From NCBI GenBank assembly GCA_036501665.1, contig DASXZW010000063.1:1-64000 (forward strand): a stretch of 64,000 nucleotides of DNA, read 5' to 3'. Every line of letters starts with the position of its first letter. Position 1 is the stretch's first letter. Shown one piece after another: positions 8,673-17,462 of this stretch. The stretch is from DATAUD01 sp036501665 (GTDB lineage: Bacteria > Verrucomicrobiota > Verrucomicrobiia > Limisphaerales > Palsa-1400). The notes beneath the pieces were generated by a model. That model had not been told where the DNA came from and did no database searches. It saw only the letters and a program-made list of their open reading frames with translations. The translations under genes and the position numbers were made by a program.

Positions 8673-9068
8673 ATGAAGATGATTAAATTTTTATTGTCCC
8701 TGATTTGCGCGACGGCCCTTGCTTGTTTCTCCGGATGCGTTGGAACGCAGGACGGCCACAGCACCGGCGGCGATCCGTTCGCGAAAGACACCATCACGAG
8801 CCGCTACGAAAAGCCGGTGGCGCCGCTGGCCAACGCCACACGCGTTGTGCTGAATCGGAACGGCAAACTGCTGGTCGATAACGCTGTCAATAACACATTT
8901 CAAGCCCGCGTCAACCAGCGCAATGTCTGGGTCCGAGTTGCTGATGTTGATGGCAAAGTCACTCAAGTCACCGTGCAGGCCCGCAGCTCGGTGGGCGGTG
9001 ATGTTGAGTTGGCGGCGGAAATCTCAAAGCAGATCGCATTGCAATTGATGGCGACGCAGGGACAGTAG
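8673..9068 (+). CDS. Small outer-membrane-type lipoprotein, unknown function
   Basis: Starting at the ATG at 8673 (internal to a frame open from 8625) the product is 131 residues with a lipoprotein signal, LACFSGC, Cys at about position 22. The mature part carries KDTITSRYEKPV and a two-strand repeat VWVRVADVDGKVTQVTVQAR, and ends in a helix with KQIALQLMATQGQ. The pattern resembles short DUF3568-like lipoproteins common in this phylum. It follows the S9 peptidase by 57 bases on the same strand and may be cotranscribed with it. Confidence 0.7.
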   Translation: MKMIKFLLSLICATALACFSGCVGTQDGHSTGGDPFAKDTITSRYEKPVAPLANATRVVLNRNGKLLVDNAVNNTFQARVNQRNVWVRVADVDGKVTQVTVQARSSVGGDVELAAEISKQIALQLMATQGQ

Positions 9069-9150
9069 GAAGGCTCGGTTCCTTTAAGACTTTGGAGCGT
9101 CCTCGAATGTAGCGCGCTGAAAAATAAGCCGCAACGCCAGTCCCCGCAGT

Positions 9151-9378
9151 TTATTCATTGAAGCAGGGGCTGAGACGGAAGGTCTCGATACAGTTCTGAC
9201 AGACGCAGACGCGGTTCTGAAATTCACGCGGTATTCGCGCAAGCAATCCATCGGGAATGTTTATCCTGGCGCACCAACAAGGACCCTTGTAGGCCGATGA
9301 GACACAAAGCTGGCATTCGTTCCCATGATGGCATAATGGGCACTTCTCGCCGTTGGTGGAAATTTCATTGAGGGTCAT
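9151..9378 (-). CDS. Cysteine-rich CWC-family protein
   Basis: A 75-residue protein with ten Cys: CPLC (13-16), Cys22, Cys25, the defining CWC (34-36), CVC (58-60), Cys63 and Cys72. This is the layout of the cysteine-rich CWC family, small presumed zinc-binding proteins of unknown role. The ATG at 9378 overlaps the 3' end of the pilin-like gene (stop 9367-9365) by 14 bases in another frame, so it was chosen over the longer frame that reads antiparallel sense through the pilin gene. Translational coupling to the pilin-like gene is likely; a functional link is not known. Confidence 0.75.
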   Translation of the reverse strand: MTLNEISTNGEKCPLCHHGNECQLCVSSAYKGPCWCARINIPDGLLARIPREFQNRVCVCQNCIETFRLSPCFNE

Positions 9379-10147
9379 ACATGGAGTTGTTGGAAGAAAG
9401 GAATCCTGTTCCCGAGACCACGCTATTTGCGCCGTCGGCATTATTGGTATAGCAGCCCCGAAGGGATTCGGCGTGGCCATCGCAGAAAGCGCCGTTGCTG
9501 AGTTGTTGATGGCGGAAACCTTGTGTTCCGCCCCAACGGCCGATGAAATTTTCGTCGCCGGGATTTGGCCAGGGAGCGCGCATGAATTTATCAGCGCCAG
9601 AGGCATATTGGCCGTCGCCGAAAAGGATTGTTCCGCTTGAGCGAAGCACGTCTGAACCTTTTGCGGGATCGGGGATTGATTCCTGTTGGCCGTGGCCGAT
9701 GTAACTGGTGTTGTAGTTGTAGCCAGTGTAGGGATCAGTCATCCAGTCGGAAGCGCCAGTGTATGAAGGACATTGTTGGATTTGGGCCATTGTCTGACTT
9801 TGCCAGAGCAATCCGGGAATGACCGTTTGGGGACTGCCATAGACCGTCGTCAGGTCCCAGCATTCGGCTTCCATTGTGTCGCCGTTCTGAACATAGCAAT
9901 AAGCAATTGGGTAGGTGTTGCGATTGTCATCCAAATAGACGCTTGCGGCGACTCCCATTTGGCGAAGGTTGCTGATGCACTGGATTCGCTTGGCTTCCGC
10001 TTTTGACCCGGTCAACGCCGGCAAAAGAAGAGCAGCAAGAATGGCGATGATGGCGACCACCACAAGCAGTTCAATTAACGTAAAGGCAAAACAACGCGCC
10101 CCTGCGCCGGTTAAGCGGCATGAATCGGAGCGCGTGGTTCTGTTCAT
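9365..10147 (-). CDS. Type IV pilin-like / pseudopilin protein with H-X9-DG domain
   Basis: A 260-residue protein with a class III prepilin leader: the cut site lies before FTLIELLVV (from residue 22, Glu at +5) and is followed by the hydrophobic helix ending AALLLPAL. Near the C-terminus His, nine residues, then DG (RHQQLSNGAFCDGH) forms the H-X9-DG signature of prepilin-processing-associated proteins abundant in Planctomycetes and Verrucomicrobia. Such proteins occur in very many copies per genome and may be secreted through a type II/pseudopilus-like route; their function is unknown. The residue at -1 is Ala rather than the usual Gly. Confidence 0.85.
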   Translation of the reverse strand: MNRTTRSDSCRLTGAGARCFAFTLIELLVVVAIIAILAALLLPALTGSKAEAKRIQCISNLRQMGVAASVYLDDNRNTYPIAYCYVQNGDTMEAECWDLTTVYGSPQTVIPGLLWQSQTMAQIQQCPSYTGASDWMTDPYTGYNYNTSYIGHGQQESIPDPAKGSDVLRSSGTILFGDGQYASGADKFMRAPWPNPGDENFIGRWGGTQGFRHQQLSNGAFCDGHAESLRGCYTNNADGANSVVSGTGFLSSNNSMYDPQ

Positions 10148-10203
10148 CGGGGCCTTTATTGGAGGCAGAAGCAGCGTAACTTTGTTGTAGGGACCACTTG
10201 CTT

Positions 10204-10233
10204 CCGCGGACGCCTCGGCGAGGCGTCCCTACC
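10204..10233. repeat. Second copy of a 30-bp palindromic repeat
   Basis: Identical to 5583-5612. It contains ggacgcctc, a three-base loop and gaggcgtcc. It lies upstream of the pilin-like gene and downstream of the riboswitch-controlled gene, so it could act as a terminator or simply be a dispersed REP-like unit. Confidence 0.75.
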
Positions 10234-10268
10234 GATGAAAACTAATTTGTGTGCGATTGCCTGCATTT

Positions 10269-12395
10269 TTATTGAATGACGAGCAGGCGATAAAAGGCCT
10301 GGTTTGCGGGTGGGCTGGGGTCCTGCAGGATCAGGTTTCCGACGCTAACAGGCGTGACAGTCGTTACCGGAGTCCAGGTGAGCAAATCGGTTGATCGTTG
10401 CAGCGTGTAGGAGACATTGGCAAACGGGGTGAATTGGAAACTCGGGCCGCTTGCGTTCGGTTGCGCGGACAATACAGGCGGCGTCATGCGGGTCACAACC
10501 AGGGCGGATAGGTTTGTCGCGCTGGAAATCCATGCTTCATTATTAGTCGCAGCAAGCGTGAACGGAATTGTATTCCAATTGGTCCAGCTCCATTGCAGGA
10601 CGCGCAAATCGCCACCCGCGCCGACGTAATTCCGACCGACGCTTAATCCGACATCCGCAACGATGGTGGTGTTTCCGATGTCCGAAATCGGAGTTGCCGA
10701 TAGTTGACAGGCGTTGAGCACAGTTCCAGGAACCGGCGCAAACGCTGAAAATCCACCCAAAGGAACGGCGCTGACCACGGCGTTGGTGACGACGGATTGA
10801 ACGTTCAATTCGACGGCAGTCAGAGTTGAATCTCCCGGAGACTGAAAGGCGAGATTGGTTATTCCTGCATCAATGTCGTCGCTGGTGATCGTAAGCGTAT
10901 CGCCTTCAACGGCGGGATTTACCGCGGCGATGGAGTCGATAACGGTGGATGAGCCTGGGGCGGGTTCAATGCGGACATATTGAATCCACGGAAAACCCGA
11001 TGCTTGCAGATTATATCCGGTGCCGCCAGCGGAACCGTCGTAATGATCTAACGCGCTGAAAGCCGTTTGGCCCTCAAAATCTGTCGAATAAATTGCGGGG
11101 TCAAGCGGCTTGGTGGGGTTGGATTGCTCCAATTTCCACGAATGATTTGGACTGTCCCACCGGTACGCGTTTTGAGGGTAGAGCTTTGCCGTGTTGTCAA
11201 ACGAATACCAATTTGTGCCGTCGGGGCTCACGGAAACCGTGGCAGAATGGCCGTTGGTTCCGCTGCCGAGAGTGATATCGTCAAGGTCAGTCGAATCGCT
11301 GACTGTTCCGGTTGAGCCGAAGGGCGAAAAAAACGAATTGCCATAGACGATAAGGTCCATGCCGTAAGGATTGTTAGCGTTGTGATATACTTTGCGTCCC
11401 ATCTTCACGGTGATTTGTCCGCCGTTCGTGATTTCCGTGATTAAGTCATTGCGTCCAGGCCCGACATTGTAGGGAGGGTCAATGATGCTGCATCGATTGG
11501 TATCGCCGCCGGCGGCTACATCGAAGAACGTGAGCGAGGGCCGGCCGAGAACGGCATTGGGATTGTCGTAAGGAGGCATCGCAAGGACGTTGCTGGAGCT
11601 GACGACCTGAACAGCGAAGTCGTTCGTGTCCGCCACATAGGCGACGTATGTTCCATCGGGTGATGGGGGGGCTTGTTCGTCATTATTGTAGGCTGCTGTG
11701 GCGGCGTCGGCGGTATTCGTATCGTATCCGGCTGCGGAAACTGAGAAGCCAAGCCATGAACCGTCTTTGATTGGAAGTGTATCCAAACCAAATTCGGCGA
11801 ACTCCCACTGCCCGTGAACATAAGCATTACCATCCCAAAATTGATTGGTTCCCCGATCCGGTGAAGCCGGCAACCCCCCGGCGTCATTAAGCTCGGTCCA
11901 GGAATTCCAGTTTGGACCATAATAACCGCCCCAATACAAATCACCATTGTTGACTGGCGATGAGGAATCGATGTTCAAAGCGGGATCGAGTAGAATTCCG
12001 TTTTTGAAGGCAGCGGCGGTGTAGCTCTGGCTTCCATCGGTCACGCCAAAATTTCCCGTTCCGTTGAGGTTATAGCCAATTCCTTCGACATAAGTGCCGT
12101 AGGTATCGACGACAACCGCGTAGAGGCGGTGATCGGAGGCCAAAATAGCTTTGAACATCTCGGCGCCGGTGGCTTCGCCGTTGAATTTGTAGCCCCAGAC
12201 CATTGTTTTATTGGCGACAGGCGCGGGAACCGTGCTGTTGTTGAAAAATTCCGGGGAATTCCACTCGATGACAAGCGCGGCGCGATTGGTGCCGGACCCG
12301 GCCCAGAGCTGGATATTGTTGGTGGTGATAGCGTGGACGTTGGGAAGCAGGGCGCAGCCGGCAAGGGCCAGCGCGCAGCGGATTCTTTTTATCAT
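10269..12395 (-). CDS. Large secreted cell-surface protein under cobalamin riboswitch control
   Basis: A 708-residue protein with a signal peptide ending NVHA (about residue 22) and a long beta-rich exported region. The segment NGGQITVKMGRKVY followed by NPYGMDLIVYGNSFF (about 330-360) resembles a domain in surface proteins placed behind B12 riboswitches in several phyla. The C-terminal 75 residues (YTLQRSTDLLTWTP to the end, finishing FYRLLVIQ) match a C-terminal module recurring on exported verrucomicrobial proteins. A riboswitch and terminator lie directly upstream on the same strand. Corrinoid binding or capture at the surface is the inferred role; no catalytic motif is visible. It is monocistronic. 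Confidence 0.75.
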   Translation of the reverse strand: MIKRIRCALALAGCALLPNVHAITTNNIQLWAGSGTNRAALVIEWNSPEFFNNSTVPAPVANKTMVWGYKFNGEATGAEMFKAILASDHRLYAVVVDTYGTYVEGIGYNLNGTGNFGVTDGSQSYTAAAFKNGILLDPALNIDSSSPVNNGDLYWGGYYGPNWNSWTELNDAGGLPASPDRGTNQFWDGNAYVHGQWEFAEFGLDTLPIKDGSWLGFSVSAAGYDTNTADAATAAYNNDEQAPPSPDGTYVAYVADTNDFAVQVVSSSNVLAMPPYDNPNAVLGRPSLTFFDVAAGGDTNRCSIIDPPYNVGPGRNDLITEITNGGQITVKMGRKVYHNANNPYGMDLIVYGNSFFSPFGSTGTVSDSTDLDDITLGSGTNGHSATVSVSPDGTNWYSFDNTAKLYPQNAYRWDSPNHSWKLEQSNPTKPLDPAIYSTDFEGQTAFSALDHYDGSAGGTGYNLQASGFPWIQYVRIEPAPGSSTVIDSIAAVNPAVEGDTLTITSDDIDAGITNLAFQSPGDSTLTAVELNVQSVVTNAVVSAVPLGGFSAFAPVPGTVLNACQLSATPISDIGNTTIVADVGLSVGRNYVGAGGDLRVLQWSWTNWNTIPFTLAATNNEAWISSATNLSALVVTRMTPPVLSAQPNASGPSFQFTPFANVSYTLQRSTDLLTWTPVTTVTPVSVGNLILQDPSPPANQAFYRLLVIQ

Positions 12396-12473
12396 GCTGA
12401 TCTTTCAATGAGGTTCGCCGAGAACATTTCGGAGAACGGGTTGTGATTGAGAGACCAGCGCCGAGCCTGGGGA

Positions 12474-12523
12474 CGAAAATGAAAATGCCTCCAGACTCCG
12501 GCAGAACCGAGAATGAAGGCATT
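12474..12523 (-). terminator. Terminator hairpin between cobalamin riboswitch and surface-protein gene
   Basis: On the minus strand AATGCCT (12523-12517) pairs with AGGCATT (12490-12484) and is followed by TTTTCATTTT. The hairpin sits between the aptamer and the ATG at 12395, where an expression platform is expected. The loop is long (26 bases), so it may be weak or switchable. Confidence 0.55.
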
Positions 12524-12594
12524 CAAAAGAACCCGCCGAAAAATCGTTTCAGCGGCCTGGCCTCATCCTTCTCTTTGTCGGAGAAGCGGCCTCG

Positions 12595-12775
12595 CAAAGG
12601 CGAAGCCCGACGAGCGTAACCGCGCTGATGTCCTGACTTTCGGGCTTCGAACCTTCCTCCCGCCTTCCCGGCTCGCGAACGAACCAGTGGCTGATGGGAG
12701 TTTGTAACCCGTCACAGTGGCGCAACCGTCCTCGATTCTCACGAGGTTCCCAGCGTTGGCTACGATGGATGGAAA
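12595..12775 (-). promoter_or_regulatory. Cobalamin riboswitch
   Basis: Reading the minus strand, the conserved cobalamin aptamer blocks occur in order: GGGAA (12751-12747), GCCACTGTGACGGG (12721-12708), AGCCACTGG (12692-12684), CCGGGAAGG (12671-12663), and the B12 box AGTCAGGACATCAGCGC (12638-12622). A 10-bp pairing (12649-12640 with 12610-12601) encloses the B12 box. The aptamer points toward the secreted-protein gene at 12395 and is followed by a terminator-like hairpin. Known members bind adenosyl- or other cobalamins and turn expression off. Confidence 0.88.
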
Positions 12776-12929
12776 ACCATCCTCTGACTTTCAAAGAACG
12801 AGCTAGAAATAAACCTTTGGCGGCGGGATGCAAGAAGAATTGGTTTTGGTTGACCCATTTTGCTTGGACGCTTCATGAGCGCTCGACGAAAACTTGCGAA
12901 AATGCCGATTAACGCGGATAGTTTGGAAG

Positions 12930-13178
12930 ATGAGCATCGCTGCAGAAAAAGTGGCCGAGGTATTAGGTTTGCCGGAACAGGATCGCGCATTTCTTGCCCG
13001 CGAACTTATTGCTAGTCTTGACAACATTGTGGACGCTGATGCCGAAGTGGCATGGAATGAAGTCATTGACAGACGATCCCGTGAATTGAGAGAAGGCCGG
13101 GTGGACGCGCGCTCAAATGAAGATATGATTCGCGACATCCGGGCCAAATTGAGTGCTGCACATCGTCAGACATCCTGA
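12930..13178 (+). CDS. Antitoxin, addiction-module component family
   Basis: An 82-residue helical protein starting MSIAAEKVAEVLGLPEQDRA. The pattern of a short Leu-rich helix, LARELIASLD, then a charged C-terminal tail with an A-W-N-E-V-I-x-R-R-S-R-E-L segment is that of the RelB-like addiction-module antitoxins. The frame opens at 12894, but the ATG at 12930 has a GGAAG six bases ahead. It overlaps the toxin gene by 26 bases. It presumably binds and blocks the downstream toxin and represses their promoter. Confidence 0.85.
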   Translation: MSIAAEKVAEVLGLPEQDRAFLARELIASLDNIVDADAEVAWNEVIDRRSRELREGRVDARSNEDMIRDIRAKLSAAHRQTS

Positions 13179-13455
13179 GGTCTCAGGAGAATTGGAAGCC
13201 GCAGCGCTCTGGTATGAAGATCGTGAGCGAGGCTTGGGGACCGAATTTCTGGATGAATACCAAAATACGCTCGACCGAATTTTGGAAGAGCCTGACCGTT
13301 GGAGAAAAATCAAAGGAGACAATCGCAAGCTTAACTTCCGACGCTTTCCCTACGCGATTATCTACAACGTGAACGCCACTACACTTTATATTGTGGCCGT
13401 TATGCACCTTTATCGCCGGCCTTTTTACTGGTCGCAACGCCTGCGCTCAAAATAA
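13153..13455 (+). CDS. RelE/ParE-family toxin
   Basis: A 100-residue protein started by GTG inside the antitoxin gene. It shows the ParE/RelE fold signature: an N-terminal strand (LHIVRHPE), two helices including ALWYEDRERGLGTEFLDEY, and strands with FRRFPYAIIYNV and LYIVAVMHLYRRP. The Arg-rich RRFPY and HLYRRP ends are typical of the ParE-like branch, which acts on gyrase or on mRNA. The overlap with its antitoxin indicates a translationally coupled type II module. Confidence 0.87.
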   Translation: MLHIVRHPEVSGELEAAALWYEDRERGLGTEFLDEYQNTLDRILEEPDRWRKIKGDNRKLNFRRFPYAIIYNVNATTLYIVAVMHLYRRPFYWSQRLRSK

Positions 13456-13468
13456 CAACTTTTGACTA

Positions 13469-14356
13469 TTAAAAGACCCGCAACGTCTCGAGGACGGCGC
13501 GGATTCGGGGGACTTCATGGGTGCGGAATAAATCTGTTTTTCCGAGGGCGGCGAGGACGGCGAAAAAGGGTTCGGCGCAACGCACTTCCTCGCCAAAATA
13601 TTCGAACGCGTGAGGGAGCGCGTGGCAAACTGGAAAACCGAGCGAGCGCAGGCGGAAGCTGTTCAAAAACGTCGTCATTTGATGGCGCACACGGGCGGCG
13701 CTGTCGTTCAAGTTGCGGTAGTAGAAGCCAAGTCCGGGGTCGATTAGAATTTTCTCTGCGCCGGCTTGCGTCGCCATTTCAATCATGCGGGCAAAATATT
13801 CGCGCATCGCGCCGATGACATCACCGCTTAAATCAAAGTCACCCACCTCCCGGACATTCGGGCCTTGTACATGACAAATAATCGCCGCGGCCTGATGCTC
13901 CGCGACAAGCTTGAAAATGTCGCCGGCCTCCTCTACTCCTGTCAAATTGATCACCGCCGCCCCGGCTTCAAGGCAAGCCCGCGCGACTGGGGCGCGATAT
14001 GTTTCGACGGAAACAAGAATCCCGGCGGAAGCAAGGCCGCGAACCACCGGCAGCAGTTTATCCCGCTGGGCCGATTCATCCAACAAGGCAGCGTGGGCAA
14101 GGGTGGACTCCGCTCCGACATCAATAATTTTTGCACCCTGCGCCCGCAGTTCCTTGCCCCGTTCGATGGCGCGGTCCGCTGTCAAACAGACACTTTCGCG
14201 ATACCAGGAATCCGGGGAAAGATTGATGACGCCCATGTATTCGGGCGCGCTGTTGAATGCAAACTGTTCCCTGCCGATGGAGAACTCGCGGACTTTTGCT
14301 GTCGCGGCGTCGCGATATTTTTCCAGCAATTCCGCCAGATGCTCCAGCGAGAGCAT
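13469..14356 (-). CDS. Dihydropteroate synthase-like TIM-barrel protein with altered active site
   Basis: A 295-residue protein whose ATG overlaps the preceding stop (TAATG), so a frame open to 14419 is not used. The pterin-binding fold is visible: MGVINLSPDSW (41-51), IIDVGAEST (77-85), ILIDPGLGF (203-211). Several residues that true FolP enzymes need are missing: the R-P-G after G-x-E-S-T is replaced (TLAHA), the N-D-V loop reads INLTGV, and the C-terminal S-R-K loop reads FPVCHALPH. It is therefore likely to be a pterin-binding-fold protein with another function rather than the folate enzyme. It is coupled to the large heme protein gene upstream. Confidence 0.7.
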   Translation of the reverse strand: MLSLEHLAELLEKYRDAATAKVREFSIGREQFAFNSAPEYMGVINLSPDSWYRESVCLTADRAIERGKELRAQGAKIIDVGAESTLAHAALLDESAQRDKLLPVVRGLASAGILVSVETYRAPVARACLEAGAAVINLTGVEEAGDIFKLVAEHQAAAIICHVQGPNVREVGDFDLSGDVIGAMREYFARMIEMATQAGAEKILIDPGLGFYYRNLNDSAARVRHQMTTFLNSFRLRSLGFPVCHALPHAFEYFGEEVRCAEPFFAVLAALGKTDLFRTHEVPRIRAVLETLRVF

Positions 14357-17300
14357 TATTTCTTGAACGCCGGGTTGTTCCTCTTTCCGCCAGTTTCGAG
14401 GTATGCCACCAAGTCCCAAATCTCGGACTCGGTCATCGAATTGACCAAACCGTCAGGCATCGGCGACACTTTGGAGAGCCGGCGACTTTGGATGTCAGAT
14501 TTTTGGATTTCGACCTTGGTTCCCTTGATCGGCTCGGTCATCAAGACGATTTTTTGAGCATTCTCTTCGACGATGCGGCCAGTTTTAACGTCGCCGTCCT
14601 TCGTTTCAATGATCGTGTTTTGGTACAACTCGGAAACGACCTTTGACGGTTCAATGATTGACTCTAAAACGTCGTGCGGACTGAGGCGGCTTCCGACGGC
14701 GGCCAACTCAGGCCCGACCGAACCGCCGCTGCTGCCGAAGCGATGGCACAGAATGCACTGCGCCTGAGTGTAGGCGGCTTTGCCCTTCGCGAACGAGCGT
14801 CCTGACTTCGCCTGGTCAATGTCTGGTTGCAGGTCTTCAACGGTCCACGCTTTGACGAATTTGCTTTTGGATATTTTCGGACCCGTTGAGTCAGTGTCCT
14901 TCGGGAGATAGTCAACCAAAGCAATCTGATCGGACGGCGACAGGTTTTGCACGAATTCATTGCGGAAATTTTTGATGAAGGTCGGAAAGCTTGAGCCGTC
15001 GCTGTAATCGCGCGTCACATCCTTGAAAAACTGCAAAATGTCCGCCGGATGCCCGGCTTTCTCGTGGTCTTTCTTGAACCAGGAAAGGTAATCCTTCTGC
15101 TGGTCCAGCGTCCACCCATCAACGATATTGCGAAGGCGCAGAACGTAATACGTTTGCTCCTCCTGCGTCGGGGCTTTGTCCAACAATGCGAGAGTTTTGC
15201 CGATGGCATCGGGCGCTTTGAGATAGAGGAGCAACTGGCAAAGTTCACGGTTCACGTTGAAATCGTCCGCGGGATACATCGGGTCCAATTCCGCGACGAG
15301 CGGCGTGGCCTGCTCGGTTTCCGGCTCACCCTGGCGGGCGAAACTGACTTCCAGCACGCGCAATTTCAGCAGTTCGAGTTGTTTGTCCATTCCGGTGAAC
15401 GGAAACTTTTTCAACGCGTTGAGAAGCGGGCGTTGTGTTTCAGGGCCGCCAATCCGCGCCAGCGCAAGCAGCGCAATCATTCCGGTTTCTGGATCGCTCT
15501 CCGCCAACGCGCGGGACTTCCACCATTGGACATCCTGCCATTCCAATGCGATGCGGGCTGCGTAGCGAATCCAGCGGTCGTCGCTGCCGAGGCTTGACCA
15601 TACGGCATCGACAATCCGTGGATCACGTTCGCCGTACAGCGATTCCAAATCGTGGCGCAGGCGGCGGCCTTGTTTTCCGGCGGCTTCATCGGCCAGTTGC
15701 CCGGGAGTCTTTCTCGGCTCCACATATTTTCCGCCGACATACGTCAAACGATACAAACCCGACTCGATGCCGCGACCGCCCGTCGTGAAATAAAGAGCGC
15801 CGTCGTTGCCGAATTGCAGCCCGGTGAGGTTCAGCGGCGTCCCGCGAAGAACTGTTTCAACGCTGGCGTGATAACTCGCGCCGTTTGGCGTCAGATGAAC
15901 GGCGAACAATCTTCCATAGGACCAATCCTCCATCCAAAAGGCATCTTTGTAAGGTTTCGGAAAATCAGACCGGGTGCCGAACATCACGCCCGTCGGCGAG
16001 CCGAGTCCGACGTTGACAAGCGCCGGCAAAGTGTCTTCGTAATATGGCGGAAATTTCCCTGATCCTTCGTGAAAACCGTAATCGCCGCCGGGAACCCAAA
16101 GATTGACGCGCGTTGGGCGATACCAGGCTGTGCCCCAATCCCATTCCATATCGCTGTCAAATCCAAAAAGCTCGCCTTCCGGGCTGAAACCGATGGCGTA
16201 AGTGTTGCGAGTGCCGGCGGCGAACAATTCGACATTTTTCGCGTTCATGTCCATCCGCAAAACGTGCCCGCCAGGCGGCATCATTCCCGCTCCGAAGCCG
16301 TTTCCGTCTTCCGCCCGCTGCAACAATTGGTCATCGGCATAATTGTGGTGAGGCGAGGACGCCAGCAAATCCTTAGGCAAGTGCGTGAAGTTGCCATTAA
16401 CCATGTAAAGCTTGTGCTCCGGCCCCAGGACCATATCGTGCGGGCCGTGTTCGCCGCCGTCGTTAAAAGCGCGCAGGAACTCCGGCGCTTCGAACAGATC
16501 GCCTTTCGCGCGGAGCCGGTAAACTCCGTGGCCCTGCGGACCGTCGCCATCGACGTAAAGACAATTATCCACATAGAGCAGCCCCATGGCGGAGGTCACG
16601 GGTTGATCAATGCGTTCGATCTGTTCCACGCCTTTTGGGGAAACTGTGATGCGCAGGAGCTTGCCTTCACTTTGCGGGGAAATAATAAAACGGCCCAGCG
16701 GATCAATGGCCATTGAGATCCAGGAACCTTCCGTCACGTCGGCGGAGTGCAGCAATTCCAGCTTGAACCCGGGTTCAACGGTGATCGATTTCAACGGCGT
16801 TGCCTGCGGGGCCACAAAAATATCGCCCCAAGGCTGGTCGCCGAGTTTTGCGACGCTTACGGCGTGATGCCAGGACGAATCGTCGAAATTCACCTTCGTC
16901 CAATTCGTCCCAGGCTTGTCGTTTGAAAACACCCAACTGCTGTCGGTGATTAAGGTATCATTCCACTGCAATCCCGCGTGAGCTTTTGGGTTGTATTCCT
17001 GGTGCGCTGCGCCGGTCGTCGGCATCGTCATTTGCAGGCGCAAGATCAAGCCCGCTGTGGACTGCTCGTTTTCGCACCGCACTGCGATGACGTTTTGGCC
17101 CGGAACAATTCGCCGGGTGACATCGACGTATTTCGGTTTTTTCCAATCATCGACGGTCCCGACTCTCGAACCGTTGATGAAAACCTCGGCCTTGTCGTCG
17201 CCGCTGAAGGCGATGCGCGATTGGATCAAGCCGTCCTTCGCTGTAAATGTTTTGCGGAAATAGCGAACTTCCTTGGTGGTGGATTCGTTGTTGCTGGAGG

Positions 17301-17415
17301 TCCAAATCCATTGCGGCACCTGGGCGCGCGCCAGAGCCGGCGCGATTGCCAAACAGAACAAAACCGCGCGGCCATATTGTCGGAATTGATAACTAATCAT
17401 AGTGAGTTGTTTCAC
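14356..17415 (-). CDS. PVC-type c-heme protein with N-terminal jelly-roll, propeller and HEAT-like repeats
   Basis: A 1019-residue exported protein; ATG at 17415 or 17400 both lead into a signal peptide ending ALARA. Order: jelly-roll/galactose-binding-like region (about 35-200), a membrane-bound-dehydrogenase-type beta-propeller (about 215-560), a helical repeat region (about 580-860), then a C-terminal cytochrome c domain with CILCH (887-891) and a Met ligand in SPMPDG (M986). This architecture is a hallmark of Planctomycetes and Verrucomicrobia, where it is thought to oxidise carbohydrates outside the cytoplasm; the substrate is unknown. It sits between a TIM-barrel isomerase gene (47 bases upstream) and the DHPS-like gene, all one direction. 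Confidence 0.87.
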   Translation of the reverse strand: MKQLTMISYQFRQYGRAVLFCLAIAPALARAQVPQWIWTSSNNESTTKEVRYFRKTFTAKDGLIQSRIAFSGDDKAEVFINGSRVGTVDDWKKPKYVDVTRRIVPGQNVIAVRCENEQSTAGLILRLQMTMPTTGAAHQEYNPKAHAGLQWNDTLITDSSWVFSNDKPGTNWTKVNFDDSSWHHAVSVAKLGDQPWGDIFVAPQATPLKSITVEPGFKLELLHSADVTEGSWISMAIDPLGRFIISPQSEGKLLRITVSPKGVEQIERIDQPVTSAMGLLYVDNCLYVDGDGPQGHGVYRLRAKGDLFEAPEFLRAFNDGGEHGPHDMVLGPEHKLYMVNGNFTHLPKDLLASSPHHNYADDQLLQRAEDGNGFGAGMMPPGGHVLRMDMNAKNVELFAAGTRNTYAIGFSPEGELFGFDSDMEWDWGTAWYRPTRVNLWVPGGDYGFHEGSGKFPPYYEDTLPALVNVGLGSPTGVMFGTRSDFPKPYKDAFWMEDWSYGRLFAVHLTPNGASYHASVETVLRGTPLNLTGLQFGNDGALYFTTGGRGIESGLYRLTYVGGKYVEPRKTPGQLADEAAGKQGRRLRHDLESLYGERDPRIVDAVWSSLGSDDRWIRYAARIALEWQDVQWWKSRALAESDPETGMIALLALARIGGPETQRPLLNALKKFPFTGMDKQLELLKLRVLEVSFARQGEPETEQATPLVAELDPMYPADDFNVNRELCQLLLYLKAPDAIGKTLALLDKAPTQEEQTYYVLRLRNIVDGWTLDQQKDYLSWFKKDHEKAGHPADILQFFKDVTRDYSDGSSFPTFIKNFRNEFVQNLSPSDQIALVDYLPKDTDSTGPKISKSKFVKAWTVEDLQPDIDQAKSGRSFAKGKAAYTQAQCILCHRFGSSGGSVGPELAAVGSRLSPHDVLESIIEPSKVVSELYQNTIIETKDGDVKTGRIVEENAQKIVLMTEPIKGTKVEIQKSDIQSRRLSKVSPMPDGLVNSMTESEIWDLVAYLETGGKRNNPAFKK

Positions 17416-17462
17416 AGGCTGTTATGCGGACGAAAAATGGGCAAGCCGAATTCAGAAAATTA

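Noticed and set aside
9379..9606. N-terminal extension of the CWC gene
   Set aside because: This part overlaps the pilin-like gene in an alternative frame with no conserved sequence.
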